NCBI GenBank assembly: GCA_947184155.2
Contig: CAMXCT020000507.1
Location: forward strand, 124,001 to 188,000
Direction of reading: 5' to 3'
Origin: Cladocopium goreaui
Taxonomy: Eukaryota; Sar; Dinophyceae; Suessiales; Symbiodiniaceae
Length of the DNA: 64,000 nt
Of this stretch, positions 53,875 to 64,000 are shown piece by piece; within the stretch, counting starts at the first letter, position 1, and the number at the start of each line of letters is the position of its first letter. Under the pieces are notes generated by a model that had not been told where the DNA came from, did not search any database, and saw only the letters and a program-made list of their open reading frames with translations. A program made the position numbers and the translations under genes.

Positions 53875-55482
53875 TCATAACAACGCATTGCACCCACGCA
53901 CAAGATCATTGTCTGCATTGCTGACACGTGTCCCGAAACATGCTTCGAGACTTGTTTTTTGCATTTGTCGCAAGTCATCTTCACGATTTTCCAGTATAGT
54001 AAGCAAGCGTGCGAAATCTGCCTCGATGGCAGGACATAACCCCGCACCATCGGCACAAATGATCTCCTCCCATTCATCCACAACCTTTTGCTGTTCATCT
54101 GTCATACTTGTCTTTTTGCGCTTAAAGAAATTTCGGCAAAACATTAAGTCCTTGTCTGTATTGCTCAGGCTGCTGTTGAAACATGCTTCGAGACTTGTTT
54201 TTTGCATTTGTCGCAAGTCATCTTGACGGTTTTCAAGTATAGTGAGCAAACGTGCACAATCTGCCTCGATGGCAGGACATAACCCCGCACCATCGGCACA
54301 AATGATCTCCTCCAATTCATCCACAACCTTTTGCTGCTCATCTGTCATACTGGTTTTTTTGCGCCTCAAGAAATTTCGGCAAAAACTCAAGTCCTTGTCT
54401 GTATTGCTCAGGCTGCTGTTGAAGCATGCTTCGAGACTTGTTTTTTGCATTTGTCGCAAGTCATCTTGACGGTTTTCAAGTATAGTAAGCAAGCGTGCAA
54501 AATCTGCCTCGATGGCAGGACATAACCCCGCACCATCGGCACAAATGATCTCTTCCCATTCATCCACAACCTTTTGCTGCCCATCTGTCATACTGTTTTT
54601 TTTGCGCCTCAAGAAATTTCGGCAAAAACTCAAGTCCTTGTCTGTATTGCTCAGGCTGCTGTTGAAGCATGCTTCGAGACTTGTTTTTTGCATTTGTCGC
54701 AAGTCATCTTGACGGTTTTCAAGTACAGTAAGCAAACGTGCAAAATCTGCCTCGATGGCAGGACATAACCCCGCACCATCGGCACAAATGATCTCCTCCC
54801 ATTCATCCACAACCTTTTGCTGCTCATCTGTCATACTGGTTTTTTTGCGCTTGAAGAAATTTCGGCAAAACATTAAGTCCTTGTCTGTATTGCTCAGGCT
54901 GCTGTTGAAGCATGCTTCGAGACTTGTTTTTTGCATTTGTCGCAAGTCATCTTCACGGTTTTCAAGTACAGTAAGCAAACGCGCGAAATCTGCCTCGATG
55001 GCAGGACATAACCCCGCACCATCGGCACAAATGATCTCTTCCCATTCATCCACAACCTTTTGCTGCTCATCTGTCATACTGGTTTTTTTGCGCTTGAAAA
55101 ATTTTTGGCAAAACTTTAAGTCCTTGTCTGTCTTGCTCAGGTTGCTGTTGAAACATGCTTCGAGACTTGTTTTTTGCATTTGTCGCAAGTCATCTTGACG
55201 GTTTTCAAGTATAGTGAGCAAACGTGCAAAATCAATGTCCTCCGCCTCACTGCAAAGCCTTCGTTCCCAATCCATTAGAGTCGCTTTTTGGTCAGCCGTT
55301 ACTTGCTTCTCAATCTTATTGTAAATTCTATAATACTTGGCTCGCTCTGCATTTGCTTCGTATCCTCTGGTGCCTGTCCCTGTCCGCAAGCATGCTTTCA
55401 AATCCGTGGCGCGCAAAGCCTTCAACACAAGCTCTTCTTTCTGCAAGAAACAAAGAAGGTCTTCGAACAGCGACGATTCCAT
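53875..55482 (-). CDS. 535-residue protein of 81-residue helical repeats, function unknown
   Basis: ATG at 55,482, TGA at 53,875-53,877, uninterrupted. After a unique N-terminal part of about 105 residues (starting MESSLFEDLLCFLQKEELVL), five complete repeats of 81 residues and a partial sixth follow, with exact 243-bp DNA periodicity. Each contains DFARLLT(I/V)LENR(Q/E)DDLRQM, KTSLEACFNSSLSNTDKDL, a K/R-rich (K/R)RKK(T/N)SMTDEQQKVVDEWE segment and EEIICADGAGLCPAIEA. The predicted structure is all-alpha and strongly charged. No signal peptide or membrane segment is evident. The repeats differ mostly by single residues and stay in frame, unlike the TPR and FNIP arrays nearby, so selection for coding is plausible. 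There are no introns. The gene is bracketed by two CTTCACA satellite arrays in the same orientation. I do not recognise the family. Confidence 0.8.
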   Translation of the reverse strand: MESSLFEDLLCFLQKEELVLKALRATDLKACLRTGTGTRGYEANAERAKYYRIYNKIEKQVTADQKATLMDWERRLCSEAEDIDFARLLTILENRQDDLRQMQKTSLEACFNSNLSKTDKDLKFCQKFFKRKKTSMTDEQQKVVDEWEEIICADGAGLCPAIEADFARLLTVLENREDDLRQMQKTSLEACFNSSLSNTDKDLMFCRNFFKRKKTSMTDEQQKVVDEWEEIICADGAGLCPAIEADFARLLTVLENRQDDLRQMQKTSLEACFNSSLSNTDKDLSFCRNFLRRKKNSMTDGQQKVVDEWEEIICADGAGLCPAIEADFARLLTILENRQDDLRQMQKTSLEACFNSSLSNTDKDLSFCRNFLRRKKTSMTDEQQKVVDELEEIICADGAGLCPAIEADCARLLTILENRQDDLRQMQKTSLEACFNSSLSNTDKDLMFCRNFFKRKKTSMTDEQQKVVDEWEEIICADGAGLCPAIEADFARLLTILENREDDLRQMQKTSLEACFGTRVSNADNDLVRGCNALL

Positions 55483-55827
55483 GGCGCTAGCCTACGCGGA
55501 CCACAGCGTCGCACGTACCCACGCTTCCGCGGACCAGAACGTCGCACGTATGCGTTGCGAGTCTACGCAGTTGCAAGGTTGTATCGTGTACATGCATGAT
55601 GTTTGTTGACACTTGTTCACGTAAAACACTATATATGATGGCTACGTTGCATGCTTGCTATATATGATCGTGTTCTCGCCGAATCGATTTAATCACATGC
55701 ATGATCCAAACAATGGCGGCCGGAACATGCACAATTCGCACACAGCACTGCCTCAGGATATACACATGCACTGCCTCATTGCATTTGCCAAGCTTTGGTG
55801 TTTGCAAGCAGACAAAATCTGAAAAAA

Positions 55828-56455
55828 ATCTCACTTCACACTTCACACTCCACACTTCACACTTCTCACTGCTGCCTTCACGCTCCAGACCTCACACTTC
55901 ACACTTCACACTTCACACTTCTCACTTCTCACTGCTTCCTTCCCACTCCAAACTCCACACTTCACACTTCTCACTTCGCACTTCACACTTCGCACTTCAC
56001 ACTTCACAGTCCACACTTCACACTTCTCACTTCTCACTTCTCACTGCTTCCTTCCCACTCCAAACTCCACACTTCACACTTCTCACGTCGCACTTCACAC
56101 TCCACATTTCACACTTCACAGTCCACACTTCACACTTCTCACTTCTCACTGCTTCCTTCACACTCCAAACTTTACACTTCACACTTCTCACTTTGCACTT
56201 CACACTCCACACTTCTCACTTCTCACTGCTTTCTTCACACTCCAAACTTCACACTTCACACTTCACACTCCACACTTCACACTGCACTCTTTGCACTCCA
56301 AACTTCACACTCCACACTTCACACTTCACATTTCACATTTCACACTTCTCACTTCTCACTGCTTCCTTCACACTCCAAACTTCACACTTCACACTGCACT
56401 CTTCACGCTCCACACTTCACACTGCACTCTTCACACTCCACATTTCATCTCATCT
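55828..56455. repeat. CTTCACA heptamer satellite, right array
   Basis: Same heptamers and the same higher-order CTGCTTCCTTC(A/C)CACTCCAAACT block as the array at 52,853-53,530, in the same orientation. The arrays flank the 535-residue gene. Confidence 0.95.
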
Positions 56456-56640
56456 GAGCTCTTCTCACCTTATCCCAGCTCATCTCTTCTCATCTAGTCC
56501 CTTCTCATATGTCATCTATTAAGCTTTCAATATAATTCCCAGCACTACTACTAATCACTGTCGCACCCTTGATGCACCCACTCCAATGCGATTTACGAAG
56601 TCCAGCTGCAAAAGACAATAGTATTGCGCATGCAGCCACA

Positions 56641-58050
56641 GCACGAAGCAACCTTGACGCAGCCATTACAATGCGATCTGCAGAGACTGAGTTGCAAAAC
56701 ACAATAGAACTACGCGCAACGGCGTCGGAAATTGTAGCTCCAAAACCGGATCTCGACGCCAGAGCAAAAAAAAGACGATTTTGAAGCACTTTTTAAAAGG
56801 ATTTTTAGAAGGAAAATCACTAGCGCCAAAATGAAGAAAATCTGCTGACAAATCACTGTCGCAGCCTTCATGCAGCCACTCCAATACGATTTACGAGATC
56901 CAGCTGCAAAAGACAATAGTATTACGCATGCAGCCAAAGCAGGAAGCAACCTTGCAATCCCATTTACATTGCGGGAAGGATCCGACAGTTGCAAATCACA
57001 ATGGAATTCCATCGGCAACTCATCCACCAGCACCACTTGCAATCCCATTTACATTGCGGGAACGATCCTACAGTTGCAAATCACAATGGAATTCTGTCGA
57101 CCGCACATGCACGAAACACAGTTGAAACCCCATTTACAATGCGGAACCGATCCGAGCATGATCCGACCATGATCCGAGACCGATCCGACCATGATCCGAC
57201 CACACACGAGACCGTCTCGCAACCGTCGCACCGCAGAGGTAGATCATCGAGGTTCGGGGACGGACTTTGTATGGAAAAACATAGGGTTTCGTGCATCTGC
57301 TATCTCTCAAAAACGCATTTCGTGCGAGACTACGAATGCAACCACAGCACGAAGCAACCTTGACGCAGCCATTACAATGCAATCTGCAGAGACTGAGTTG
57401 CAAAAGACAATAGAACTACGCGCATTGGAGTGCGGAAATTGTAGCTCCAAAACCGGATCTCGATGCCAGAGCGAAAAAAAAAACGATTTTGAAGCACTTT
57501 TTAAAAAGATTTTTAGAAGGAAAATCACTAGCGCCTAAATGAAGAAAATCTGCTGACAAATCACTGTCGCAGCCTTCATGCAGCCACTCCAATACGATTT
57601 ACGAAGTCCAGCTGCAAAAGACAATAGTATTACGTATGCAGCCAAAGCAGGAAGCAACCTTGCAATCCCATTTACATTGCGGGAAGGATACTACAGTTGC
57701 AAATCACAATGGAATTCCATTGGCAACTCATCCACCAGTGCCACTTGCAATCCCATTTACATTGCGGGAACGATCCTACAGTTGCAATTCACAATGGAAT
57801 TCTGTCGACCGCACATAGACGAAACACAGTTGAAACCCCATTTACAATGCGGAACCGATCCGAGACCGATCCGACCATGATCCGACCATGATCCGACCAT
57901 GATCCGACCATGATCCGACCACACACGAGACCGTCTCGCACCCGTCGCACCGCAGAGGTAGATCATCGAGGTTCGGGGACAGACTTTGTATGGAAAAACA
58001 TAGGGTTTCCTGCATCTGCTATCTCTCAAAAACGCATTTCGTGCGAGACT
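56641..58050. repeat. 706-bp tandem duplication
   Basis: Copy 1 is 56,641-57,346 and copy 2 is 57,347 to about 58,050, offset 706 bp at GCACGAAGCAACCTTGACGC. The copies differ by point changes, by the number of GATCCGACCAT units (near 57,165-57,205 versus 57,865-57,925) and by small gaps. Within each, TTGCAATCCCATTTACATTG is itself repeated about 92 bp apart. Open frames on both strands have no family motif and stops interrupt them. Confidence 0.9.
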
Positions 58051-58124
58051 TCCTCCAAAACTCCATCGGCAACTCATCCGGCAGCACCACTTGCAATCCC
58101 ATTTGCATTGCGGGAACAATCAAT

Positions 58125-58945
58125 GCCCTAACTAACTCTTGCTTTAACTAACCCTTTCCCTGACGAACTCTTTCTTTGCTAACTCTTTCTTTGACTACCT
58201 CATATATCCTGACTAACTCTGTCTTTGACAAACTCTTTCCCTGACTAACTATTTCTTTGACTAACTCTTTCTTTGACTAACTGTTTCCCTGACTAACTGT
58301 TTCTTTGACTAACTCTTTCTTTGACTAACTGTTTCTTTGACTAACTGTTTCTTTGACTACCTGTTTCTTCGACGAACTCTTTCTTCGACGAACTCTTTCT
58401 TTGACTAACTGTTTCTTCGACGAACTCTTTCTTCGACGAACTCTTTCTTTGACTAACTGTTTGACTAACTGTTTCTTTGACTAACTCTTTCTTTGACGAA
58501 CTCTTTCTTTGACTAACTGTTTCTTTGACTACCTGTTTCTTCGACGAACTCTTTCTTCGACGAACTCTTTCTTTGACTAACTGTTTCTTTGACTACCTGT
58601 TTCTTTGACTAACTGTTTCTTTGACGAACTCTTTCTTTGACTAACTCTTTCCCTGACTAACTGTTTCTTTGACTAACTGTTTCTTTGACTAACTCTTTCC
58701 CTGACTAACTGTTTCTTTGACTAACTCTTTCTTTGACTAACTCTTTCTTTGACTAACTGTTTCTTTGACTAACTCTTTCTTTGACTAACTCTCTGTTTGA
58801 CTAACTGTTTCTTTGACTAACTCTTTCTTTGACTAACTGTTTCTTTGACTAACTCTTTCTTTGACTAACTCTCTGTTTGACTAACTGTTTCTTTGACTAA
58901 CTCTTTCTTTGACTAACTCTTTCTTTGACTAACTCTTTCCCTGAC
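58125..58945. repeat. 16-bp minisatellite TTTCTTTGACTAACTG
   Basis: About 50 copies of TTTCTTTGACTAACT(G/C) with variants CCCTGACTAACT, TTCGACGAACTC and TTTGACTACCTG. All frames are interrupted by TAA or TGA. Confidence 0.95.
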
Positions 58946-59119
58946 ATTCTAAAAGTCCGTAACACGGAAGTTTCTCCCACTAAACTTCCTTTGAATAATT
59001 ATATTACAGACTATAATTGGATTCTTCCCAATAGGATTTTCCATTCTATAATAATAGGATTTTCCAACTATTGGGGTACCCCGCATTTTAAGAAACTTGG
59101 GTGACCCTGCCCGCCGAGG

Positions 59120-62100
59120 CTCCAAAAGCTGAAAGAGTTGTCGTGCACGTTCCCGAGGGGCGTCACAGCCAAGATCAGCACCAATACGTGTATTCCTAAA
59201 AGGAACATGATGCCATGATATGCCATGGGTAAGCTTGGGATTCTTGAGTCTTATTTGTAAATGTATCAGTGACTATCAGTGTGTTTGTTCATTGTAAAAT
59301 GAGATGATTGGTTCATCTATCGTATTGTTCTTCTTGTTCCATCCATTTCTGGGTCGCTTCTCAGACCATCCCGTGTCATCAAAACGGCGGCCGTTTCTGA
59401 AAATGGGGTATTTGCCGTATACATCACAAATAGCTTTACAAGTGGGGGATATAACCATCATATTGGACTATTGGGTACCCTATTTTCAGACAAACCCATA
59501 GTATCATAAGATCATATAAGATCAATACCCATGGGTGATGAATTTCATATCCAAACCCAAAGAAAACAGCTTCGCACAGCTTCGCTATGCATCGGTTGGC
59601 TCTTGGACTGAGGCCACGACACTTCAAAGATACAAATGCGACCATCCTCAAATCGCAGGGAGAAAAATTGCGTTCGACAGGTTTGTCTGAACATTGGGGA
59701 CAGAGACTCCGAAATGACAATTTAGTGAAATGATGATAATGATAATGATAATGATAATCCAATTGGAATTGAGGACACCCTATTTTCAAACTATAGCCCA
59801 CTTGTTGCTGGATGTTTTTCAGGATCTGAGAACCCCTGCTGGTCGTTGCTTGTAGTTGAAGTTCAGAATGCCATCCTCAAATGGGGGCAAAACCAGACAT
59901 GGCTCACATCAACGAACCATCCATGGTTTGCCATCCAAGTGACATATTCCTGAAGGAATCTGGCCTTGGAAACACCAAAAATAAATGTGAACATCTCCAT
60001 ATTATGGAGGTGTAGATAGGTTTCCGTTTTGTCATGGGCTTGAGGACGAGATGCTCTGAGAAAGGGGCATCGGTCGGCATCGCTTACGGACACTTGTGGT
60101 CGTTCTATTGTCGTTATAACTCTCACCATAGGACACAGGACATGTCAAGGGAGTTCAGATTCAAATGATCATGTCAGGACACTGGGGTGAAAGTCGACTG
60201 CAGGATCGCCCGTTTTTGCGGTGTTGCTCACTATTCCGAAACGAAGCCAAGCTGAGGCGTTGCTCACTATTCCGCGTCTATTGACGGCGATGACCTGCGG
60301 AAGCAGCTACAAAATGATACAAGTACCGCTGGCCCTTGAGCAACCTGCATAGTTTTTGGCAAAAACCAATGTGCGAGGATGCTCGGCGCCGAGGGTGCGC
60401 TCACCGGCCTCCAAAGCTCTCCTGAAGAGCGCTTCTGCATCTTTCAGCAGGCCCCTGGCATTGAGGCAATTTGCCAAATTGTTGACTGAGAGCAATGTGT
60501 CAGGATGGTCCGCACCGAGGGTGTGCTCACGGGCCTCCAAAGCTCTCCTGAAGAGCGCTTCTGCATCTTTCAGCAGGCCCCTGGCATTGAGGCAATTTGC
60601 CAAATTGTTGACTGAGAGCAATGTGTCAGGATGGTCCGCACCGAGGGTGTGCTCACGGGCCTCCAAAGCTCTCCTGAAGAGCGCTTCTGCATCTTTCAGC
60701 AGGCCCCTGGCATTGAGGCAATTTGCCAAATTGTTGACTGAGAGCAATGTGTCAGGATGGTCCGCACCGAGGGTGTGCTCACGGGCCTCCAAAGCTCTCC
60801 TGAGGAGCGCTTCTGCATCTTTCAGCTGGCCCTGGCCTGGAGGCAATTTGCCAAATTGTTGACTGAGAGCAATGTGTCAGGATGGTCCGCACCGAGGGTG
60901 TGCTCACGGGCCTCCAAAGCTCTCCTGAAGAGCGCTTCTGCATCTTTCAGCTGGCCCCCGGCATTGAGGCAATTTGCCAAATTGTTGACTGAGAGCAATG
61001 TGTCAGGATGGTCCGCACCGAGGGTGTGCTCACGGGCCTCCAAAGCTCTCCTGAGAGCGCTTCTGCATCTTTCAGCTGGCCCTGGCCTGAGGCAATTTGC
61101 CAAATTGTTGACTGAGAGCAATGTGTCAGGATGCTCGGCACCGAGGGTGTGCTCACGGGCCTCCAAAGCTCTCCTGAGAGCGCTTCTGCATCTTTCAGCT
61201 GGCCCTGGCTTTGAGGCAATTTGCCAAATTGTTGACTGAGAGCAATGTGGAAGGATGCTCGGCACCGAGGGTGTGCTCACGGGCCTCCAAAGCTCTCCTG
61301 AGGAGCGCTTCTGCATCTTTCAGCCGGCCCTGGAGGCAATTGCCAAATTGTGGACTGAGGCATGTGGAGGATGCTCGGCACCGAGGGTGCGCTTGGGCCT
61401 CCAAAGCTTCGCCTGAGGAGCTGCTTCTTCGCGATCTGAGAGGCAATGTGTTACTGAGAGCATGTGTCCGCACCGAGGGTGTGCTCAAGCGGGGCCCTCC
61501 AAAGCTCTCCTGAGGAGCGCTTCTGCATCTTTCAGCTGGCCCTGGCCTGGAGGCAATTTGCCAAATTGTTGACTGAGAGCAATGTGTCAGGATGGTCCGC
61601 ACCGAGGGTGTGCTCACGGGCCTCCAAAGCTCTCCTGAGGGGCGCTTCTGCATCTTTCAGCTGGCCCTGGCCTGGAGGCAATTTGCCAAATTGTTGACTG
61701 AGAGCAATGTGTCAGGATGGTCCGCACCGAGGGTGTGCTCACGGGCCTCCAAAGCTCTCCTGAGGAGCGCTTCTGCATCTTTCAGCTGGCCCTGGCCTGG
61801 AGGCAATTTGCCAAATTGTTGACTGAGAGCAATGTTTGAGGATGCTCGGCACCCAGGGTGTGCTCACGGGCCTCCAAAGCTCTCCTGAGGAGCGCTTCTG
61901 CATCTTTCAGCTGGCCCCTGGCATTGAGGCAATTTGCCAAATTGTTGACTGAGAGCAATGTGTCAGGATGGTCCGCACCGAGGGTGTGCTCACGGGCCTC
62001 CAAAGCTCTCCTGAGGAGCGCTTCTGCATCTTTCAGCTGGCCCTGGCCTGGAGGCAATTTGCCAAATTGTTGACTGAGAGCAATGTGTCAGGATGGTCCG

Positions 62101-63991
62101 CACCGAGGGTGTGCTCACGGGCCTCCAGAACTTCTGTTAGCAGGATCTTGCTTTCCGGGAAGTAGCCTCGCTTCAGCAGAGCATCCCCCAAACGCGCCTT
62201 GGCATCAATCTTGAGCCCAGGACTGTGAGCAGCCGCTGCACGTGCTCGGAGAGCATGTAAGAGGCGAGCTCGAGCATTGGTAACTCCCTCCTCCCCAGCC
62301 ACCCGGAGAACCACACAGCAGCGCTCGGGCTGCCCGGGCTCATTCAACAGCTTGTCAGCGAGATTCGTGCCCGGTGGCTTTCCTGCTGCCTCCATCTCAG
62401 GCGTTGGCCTCACTGAAATGTCGTAGGCATTCTCTGGGTCGATGAGCAAAGGAATGCAGAACGATGCACGTGGTGGATACACTCTCCTCACATAGTCTTC
62501 ACCATGAAGTTCCACATCTCGCCTCATCATATTTCCAAAATTGTTATCTAAGAGTTCCATTCGGTCTGCCCATCGCTCGGGAGATTTAGGGACGCTGTAC
62601 ACGCCCCCACCAGGCGTTTGCAGTTTCTCCCTCTGTTTTCAGTGAGGCCCATACCTCTGCAGCTTCTTTCTCAAGGGCCGTGATGTTCCTGAAAGGTAGT
62701 TCCTCCGTGTAGTGGAAGAATGCCTTGGCACCTGGCCTTGCTGACAAATCAATGGCATCTTTCCATACAACGATGCCAGTTCGAAGATGCTTCCAGGAAT
62801 GGTTGAAATCCTTGCTGTCCTGGTACTCTTCACTTTGGAACTCTCCACCCTCTCGGTATCCAGTTTCGAAGTAGCGTCGCAAGTCGTCCACAGTGGAAGC
62901 TGCCCTCATGGCTTAGACAAAGGCAACGATAAGAAAAATCCTGAATGAGCTACGGAAGGAAACGTGCAATCTGCAGTTTTCCTATGGAGCTTAGAAATCT
63001 CCATGCAATCATTTTTCAGGGCGTGGCACCGGATGGTTATTATGTAGTAATACCTTGCTATACCGAGCTACGATTGGTACCTTGAATGCCTTGCTACAAA
63101 ATTCCCGCATGATTTCTTTCATTGAGCTCCCAGCCATGATGTTGACGTGTCTCAAGGGCACAAGACACAGCTCCCGATGCACTTCCACCACGTTGGGCCA
63201 AATGTAGACGGCCCTGTCCTGGGTCGATGAAGCTTGGGACCCCAAGATCAATGGACAACCAGAAAATCTGTTCCTTTTTTGAATGGCACAGCTTTGGGTA
63301 ATTTAAGGGCAAGTTGATTTGGTTTGATGATGTTTGATGTAAGTTGATGATACTTGATGTAAATTTGGAGTAGCAACTTCTTCCAATGTGCCGAATCCTG
63401 GCTATACAACCGTTGCATGCCACGGCACGTAGGTATATCTCATGCCCACCATGTCCATGATGCTTCCATAGGACACCAGGAGGGAGACCGAGAACTCCAC
63501 ATTTCCAGGAACCAGTTCTTGCAGGACCCATTTCTTGGGAGAAAACTCGGGAGCATATTTGTACCTCAGATGACTCAGTACTGGGGGATGATGGGGGATG
63601 ATGATGGTCGAGTTCAACTCTTCGTTTTTATGATGATCAAATCAAGGATGATCTGGCTATGGATCAATACCTATACATACCATTTTTAGGGGGATGAACA
63701 TCCATTTACCAGCTATTTTGATGTTCACCAGGGGGATAGGGTTTTGACCCATCCCCATCTGAAAAAGGATGATCTTAAATTCCAGCACTTCAGGTCTGGG
63801 ATGATTCCCCATTTCAAGTCCCCATGGCATCCCATGAGCTCCCCAAAGGTCTGACCAAGGTGAACAAGGTGCACTTCATCCTTGCTGTTGCAGATGTAGG
63901 AGTTCTTCCCGAATTCACCCTGACAAGGCTTCAACACGCAGGGATACACCGCGCTTTCCGGCGCTGCAAAGTGCATGGGAAGAAAGTCCAC
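59120..63991 (-). CDS. ATP-grasp-like protein, partial at the right edge
   Basis: ATP-grasp enzymes join a carboxylate to a nucleophile using ATP. Exons N to C: 63,875-63,991 (VDFLPMHFAAPESAVYPCVL then KPCQGEFGKNSYICNSKDE, the ATP-binding Lys and glycine loop); 63,429-63,533 (KWVLQELVPGNVEFSVSLLV...MRYTY); 63,135-63,218 (DRAVYIWPNVVEVHREL...HVNIM); 59,944-59,964 (ARFLQEY); about 59,621-59,646 (DGRICIFE plus a split codon); 59,120-59,195 (NTRIGADLGCDAPRERARQL...). The joins keep phase; acceptors are mostly AG|G, and donors are GT or, after HVNIM, GC. CIFEVNTRIG-type ends with the Glu/Asn metal-binding pair are typical of the fold. The N-terminal part lies beyond 64,000 and one short exon before DGRICIFE may be missing. 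The substrate cannot be told. The 3.2-kb intron between 63,135 and 59,964 contains the TPR array. Confidence 0.7.
60307..62909 (-). pseudogene. TPR-array gene (kinesin-light-chain type), frameshifted, inside an ATP-grasp intron
   Basis: ATG at 62,909 opens an N-terminal domain (FFHYTEELPFRNIT... then WWG). The frame breaks at a TGGGGGC run near 62,598, and the domain continues in another phase (VYSVPKSPERW, LLDNNFGNMMRRD, ASFCIPLLIDPENAYDISVR). From about 62,150 a 126-bp, 42-residue TPR unit (ALEAREHTLGADHPDTLLSV, NNLANCLNARG, KDAEALFRRAL) recurs about 13 times down to 60,340. Seven units have one G too few in GCCAGGGGCCAG and stop at once at TGA; others lack a base in CTGAGGAGCGC, and 61,330-61,480 is scrambled. 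There are no introns. Similar proteins carry 42-residue TPRs of the kinesin light chain / nephrocystin-3 type and act in protein binding. As it stands it cannot give a full product. Confidence 0.75.
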
Positions 63992-64000
63992 CTCAATGCA

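Noticed and set aside
60356-62165. Plus-strand frames with CSRASKALLRSASASF repeats
   Set aside because: Shadow of the TPR array; the minus strand gives the canonical 42-residue TPR.
1-64000. Search by eye for dinoflagellate spliced-leader relics (TTTTGGCTCAAG-type) marking retroposed genes
   Set aside because: No convincing relic was seen near the intronless repeat genes or elsewhere; a proper search would be needed.

Overview
The window looks like nuclear DNA of a dinoflagellate, most likely a member of the Suessiales (Symbiodiniaceae or Polarella type); the species is inference. Short GC-richer exons sit in long AT-rich introns. The exons rebuilt here mostly start after AG|G and often end at GC or GA donors as well as GT. 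I also see a Ty1/copia element of a dinoflagellate type, repeat proteins common in these genomes (FNIP-like, kinesin-light-chain-type TPR), many small terminal-inverted-repeat elements and many minisatellites. No rRNA, tRNA, CRISPR array or bacterial-style operon was found.

Layout. 1-12 kb: mostly intron-like or intergenic DNA with minisatellites, a transposase remnant (7.8-8.0 kb), a 44-bp array (8.0-8.7 kb) and two well-formed minus-strand exons at 4.9-5.2 kb. 12.1-20.8 kb: the C-terminal two thirds of an SRPK-like protein kinase on the minus strand, rebuilt from ten small exons. 20,985-30,129: a complete copia-type LTR retrotransposon on the minus strand, with identical 86-bp LTRs and a 5-bp target duplication, inserted in a small foldback element. 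30-35.4 kb: AT-rich DNA with one or two coding-like stretches. 35.5-47.1 kb: a Pumilio/PUF RNA-binding protein gene on the minus strand in at least 13 micro-exons. A frameshifted FNIP-like repeat gene (40.4-42.6 kb) lies inside one of its introns. 48.6-51.7 kb: weaker plus-strand exon candidates among MITEs. 52.8-56.5 kb: an intact 535-residue protein of 81-residue repeats, bracketed by two TTCACAC-type satellites. 56.6-58.9 kb: a 706-bp tandem duplication and a 16-bp minisatellite. 59.1-64.0 kb: an ATP-grasp-like gene on the minus strand, running off the right edge. One of its introns holds a decayed TPR-array gene.

The host genes (kinase, PUF protein, ATP-grasp enzyme) have no evident functional link. 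The recurring theme is architectural: tiny exons, introns filled with short inverted-repeat elements, and repeat-coding sequences lodged whole inside introns in the same orientation as the host gene. The retrotransposon is the only complete autonomous-looking mobile element. It has several unusual parts: a cytosine-methyltransferase-like domain, a long insert in the integrase core, a C-terminal membrane-like segment, an extra ORF after one in-frame stop, and a substituted RNase H residue.
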